Under the pieces are notes generated by a model. It made no database searches. It was not told the DNA's origin and was given only the letters and a program-made list of their open reading frames with translations. Source: an uncultured Clostridia bacterium (GTDB taxonomy: Bacteria; Bacillota; Clostridia; TANB77; CAG-508). From it: a stretch of 33,924 bases of DNA. A program made the translations under genes and the position numbers. Location of the stretch: positions 1 to 33,924 of the forward strand of contig CALXCA010000022.1 of the NCBI GenBank assembly GCA_944386685.1, read 5' to 3'. Numbering within the stretch: position 1 is the first letter of the stretch; every line of letters starts with the position of its first letter. This document shows, piece by piece, positions 31,172-33,924 of the stretch.

Positions 31172-32854
31172 ATGGAAATAGACAGATACAAAGGTGGAAT
31201 TGTTTTTAAGTGGTTAAATAAGAATGAAATATATAATAAATATAACGGAAAAGGGAAACCACAAAATTTACAAGCATATATAGATAAATTACATGTGGGT
31301 TATATTGCAACTCGAAGTGGAGTTGACAATGGAATAGATGTGCATGGCTTATTTGGAAATTTATTAGATACAGAAGAAGTCGAAATGCTAGATTTAGAAA
31401 CAATAAAAAAATATATTCAAAATATATCAAATAATAATATAGATATATTTAAAACAGTAATATCATTAAAACAAGAAGATGCTTTACAATATGGTTTTAT
31501 GAATAAAAAAGCATGGAAAGACTTATTACAAGAAAGAATATTAGATATATCAAAAGCATTTAAAATACCATTAAATGATATGGAATGGGTAGCCTCTTTT
31601 CATGCAAAAAAAGAAAGACCACATTGTCATTTGGTTGTTTGGAATAAAAATCAAGATTTATCAGTAAAAAGAAAACCATATATATTTTTTAATAAAATTA
31701 AAACAGCTATTGCAAAAGGAGTATTTAAGGAAGAATTAGAAGCAATGTATAATATAAAAGATGTTTCAAAAGAACAGGTAGGAAAATTATCAAAAGAAGA
31801 GTTTGAAAAATATAAGGAAAATGTTAAAAAATTATATAATAACAAAGATTTAATGTTAAGAGCAGTAGAAACAGATGAAACAGAAAATTTTTTAAATAAA
31901 GCATTAGAGAAAATGAAAATAAGTGAAACAATATATATAGTAAATAATTCTGATCCAGATAATTTTACAGAGATAACTAAAAAAGATGATAATAAATTTG
32001 AGTTTAAAAATATAGGAGAAAAAGCAATATTATATAAAGATAATTCATACTTAGAAGCTGTAACATTTTTAAGTAAATTTAGCAATTTAAAAATAATATA
32101 TTCAAAAGAAGATTTACAAAATTTTTTAGACAAAAAACAAGAAGAATTTAAAAATATAGAATCAGAATTAAAAGAAATTATGCCTAGTATATTTAATATA
32201 CCAATAATATCAAGTAATATAAAACAAGAAAATATAGAGCAAATTATAAATAAAATAGCAAAATTAGAAAAGACTACAAACTCTTATAAAAGAGGTTTTA
32301 TATATCAATATCAAGAACCAGAAGCAAAAAGAATAATAAATGAAATATCTTTATTATTAGTAAATTCCAACAATGACTGTAAAAGCAAATTTACAACATA
32401 TATAGATACTTGTGTAAAAATAGACAAAATACTACAAAAAGTAAATACATATAAAGATTATGAAAAATCAAAAAATACAGCTAGATATGAAATGTTAAAA
32501 AAAGTTGGTAATCAATTATTAAAATTTATAAAAGAAACTAAAACAGAAGAATATAACAGAAGAAAACAAGAATGGATTGAAAGAAAAGAATATTGGAATC
32601 AAAGAAATAAAGAATATCAAGAAGCACAAGGCAAATTTGAGGCAAGACAAGAACTATATGAAAAACAATTACAAGAAATTAATATGAGGAATTTAATCCA
32701 AAATATATATAAAATGTTATCAGAAGAAAATATATCAAAATTTCAAAGGTATAAAAGAGCAACAAGGACATTTGGAGATTTATCTAAAAGAGAAATAAAA
32801 GAAATAATGAGAAGAAATAAAGATGCTGGAATAGACTGGTATCACGAGATGTGA
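31172..32854 (+). CDS. MobP-type relaxase
   Basis: This 560-residue protein starts after TAGGAG. The relaxase domain spans about residues 1-230. AYIDKLHVGYIATRSGV (35-51) has the early Tyr motif of MobP3-like enzymes, and FHAKKERPHCHLVVW (143-157) supplies the metal-binding histidines H144, H151 and H153. Residues about 230-440 are an uncharacterised region, and 440-530 form long charged helices. The enzyme nicks oriT and pilots the strand into the recipient. The subfamily is given from motif resemblance. Its presence shows that the element is conjugative or mobilizable. Confidence 0.82.
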   Translation: MEIDRYKGGIVFKWLNKNEIYNKYNGKGKPQNLQAYIDKLHVGYIATRSGVDNGIDVHGLFGNLLDTEEVEMLDLETIKKYIQNISNNNIDIFKTVISLKQEDALQYGFMNKKAWKDLLQERILDISKAFKIPLNDMEWVASFHAKKERPHCHLVVWNKNQDLSVKRKPYIFFNKIKTAIAKGVFKEELEAMYNIKDVSKEQVGKLSKEEFEKYKENVKKLYNNKDLMLRAVETDETENFLNKALEKMKISETIYIVNNSDPDNFTEITKKDDNKFEFKNIGEKAILYKDNSYLEAVTFLSKFSNLKIIYSKEDLQNFLDKKQEEFKNIESELKEIMPSIFNIPIISSNIKQENIEQIINKIAKLEKTTNSYKRGFIYQYQEPEAKRIINEISLLLVNSNNDCKSKFTTYIDTCVKIDKILQKVNTYKDYEKSKNTARYEMLKKVGNQLLKFIKETKTEEYNRRKQEWIERKEYWNQRNKEYQEAQGKFEARQELYEKQLQEINMRNLIQNIYKMLSEENISKFQRYKRATRTFGDLSKREIKEIMRRNKDAGIDWYHEM

Positions 32855-32864
32855 GGAGATAAAA

Positions 32865-33779
32865 ATGAAATTATTAGATAACTTAAAATTAATATTTAAT
32901 AAAAATGAACAAAAAAACAATCCAATAATAGAAGAAAAAACAGAAAATTTTGAGATATTATTAAATGATATTGATAAATGTGCTTTATATTTAAGAAATC
33001 GAGAAAAGCCTTTTGTTTTAATTAAAGATAAAAATTTTCCATTTATGCTTAATAATCCAGATTTAGAATTTATAGAAATGAATAAGGATAATTTTGAGTA
33101 TTATGGAGAATTTTACAGATCAGAACTTATGAATGAAAAGATACTCCAATTAGAAAGAAAAGAAGAACTTGATAAAAAAACAGAAAATGACTATTTAATA
33201 GATTACTTACAACATAGTAAAAGTGATTATTCAAAGATTATTGAAAAAATGAAAACATTTGAAATTGATAAAATACAATATGACAATTTAATAAATGCTA
33301 TAAAATTAGAAATAAAAAAGTCTGTGAATAATTTATATGATAACTATAAAAATGCTAATCCTACATTAGAAACAAATAGAACATATAAAGAGATTATGGA
33401 AAGCCTTATAGATTTTGATAGTTTTACAAATAAGTTTCCATATAAATATTATGATGAGTTTAGATATAATGATGAGAGTATATCTCATTGTGGTTATCCA
33501 GATTATATGTGGCAATCAGGTGCAGAAGGAACATATATACATCTAGCGAAGATACCTAATAGTACAAACTGGGTTTTTGAATATAATGAGTACATAGGTG
33601 GACCTGAGCTAGATGATTATATTGTTAAATTTGCAATAGTTTCAGATAAAGAAAAAGAAACAATTTTAAAGCATTGGGATGAATTGCAATATAGAAATGA
33701 ATTACAATTTGAAAAAGATTATGTAGAATCTGTTGCAAGAAGGAAAGAATGTCAAGAAGATGAGGAAGAAACAATATAG
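32865..33779 (+). CDS. Hypothetical protein downstream of the relaxase
   Basis: This 304-residue acidic protein follows the relaxase by 10 bp, with GAGGAG in the gap, so it is in the same operon. The first 100 residues look alpha-beta (LLNDIDKCALYLRNREKPFV). A helical middle follows, and about residues 195-265 include YRY-type aromatic blocks and GAEGTYIHLAKIPNSTNWVF. No family is recognised and there is no membrane segment. Confidence 0.55.
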   Translation: MKLLDNLKLIFNKNEQKNNPIIEEKTENFEILLNDIDKCALYLRNREKPFVLIKDKNFPFMLNNPDLEFIEMNKDNFEYYGEFYRSELMNEKILQLERKEELDKKTENDYLIDYLQHSKSDYSKIIEKMKTFEIDKIQYDNLINAIKLEIKKSVNNLYDNYKNANPTLETNRTYKEIMESLIDFDSFTNKFPYKYYDEFRYNDESISHCGYPDYMWQSGAEGTYIHLAKIPNSTNWVFEYNEYIGGPELDDYIVKFAIVSDKEKETILKHWDELQYRNELQFEKDYVESVARRKECQEDEEETI

Positions 33780-33830
33780 AAACTTGTTGTAATAGTTAGA
33801 AAAATTATAGATTTTTTATGATTCATATGA

Positions 33831-33836
33831 TATACT
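33831..33836 (+). promoter_or_regulatory. Possible -10 element of the last gene
   Basis: TATACT lies 33 bp upstream of the start codon at 33870. The sequence 17 bp before it (TAGATT) is a poor -35. The 90-bp gap after the relaxase operon suggests a separate transcription unit. Confidence 0.3.
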
Positions 33837-33869
33837 ACCTACAGATGAATAGTAATTTATGGAGGTTAA

Positions 33870-33924
33870 GATGATTAAATCAAATATAAAAAAGCAATTT
33901 TCTTGTGATAAAAATAAATTGTGG
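33870..33924 (+). CDS. Start of an SRPBCC-like protein (partial)
   Basis: ATGGAGG precedes the ATG. The 18 visible codons read IKSNIKKQFSCDKNKLW, which resembles the first strand of small SRPBCC (START-like) proteins of Clostridia. The gene runs off the window. The call rests on very little sequence. Confidence 0.4.

Larger units (their letters stand above)
23310..33924 (+). mobile_element. Integrative conjugative or mobilizable element in cotJC (partial)
   Basis: All genes from 23612 on point the same way and form an ICE-type backbone: replication initiator, small proteins, methyltransferases, ParB-like protein, ribbon-helix-helix protein and relaxase. The insertion into cotJC and the repeat cluster at 23320-23406 define the left end. 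The recombinase, coupling protein and right end are outside the window. Confidence 0.75.

Overview
The window is very AT-rich DNA with strong Shine-Dalgarno sites, TTG as well as ATG starts, a spore-coat cotJ operon and a Spo0A-like regulator. This points to a low-GC, spore-forming Clostridia-type Firmicute, probably gut-associated. The standard bacterial code fits throughout. Most of the window is mobile or accessory DNA: tandem integrations in the first 20.3 kb, a short chromosomal island in the middle, and an integrative conjugative element (ICE) that interrupts a spore-coat gene and runs off the right edge.

Region 1 (1-6123) is the integrase-proximal end of a Tn916-like element ('A'). It carries a broken hypothetical gene, an abortive-infection C-terminal-domain protein, a convergent Spo0A-like regulator with a 0A box upstream, a small sigma factor, an Orf8-like HTH protein, a structured non-coding segment, two small proteins, excisionase and integrase. 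It ends in an attachment site (att1) that encodes the last 16 residues of a SEC-C zinc-binding motif, as at the end of SecA.

Region 2 (6124-17219, 'B') lies between att1 and a second SEC-C copy (att2). It holds two integrase N-terminal remnants, a three-gene operon of very large repeat proteins (one ending in a nucleotidyltransferase domain split by a frameshift), an IS200-type element, a protein with ADP-ribosyltransferase-like motifs, a MazG-like hydrolase and a decayed AbiQ/ToxN-type toxin gene. Region 3 (17220-20298, 'C') has an integrase split at an A8 tract, a DUF1016/YhcG-type nuclease gene, a 180-bp direct repeat and a third SEC-C copy (att3). The element right ends share a strict three-site architecture (inverted word, 1 bp, word, 4 bp, word), but each end uses a different word.

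Region 4 (20299-23309) looks like resident chromosome: kduD, a frameshifted small gene, a paralogue of the small protein in region 2, then cotJA, cotJB and the first part of cotJC. Region 5 (23310-33924) is a conjugative or mobilizable element inserted in cotJC. It has recombinase-site-like repeats at its edge, a replication initiator with iterons inside its own gene, three DNA methyltransferases without a visible nuclease, a ParB-like gene enclosed by ~70-110 bp inverted repeats, a ribbon-helix-helix relaxosome candidate and a MobP-type relaxase. Its recombinase, coupling protein, transfer pore and far end lie outside the window. The main points of interest are the SEC-C att array with its changing arm words, the interrupted cotJC, and the inverted repeats around parB.
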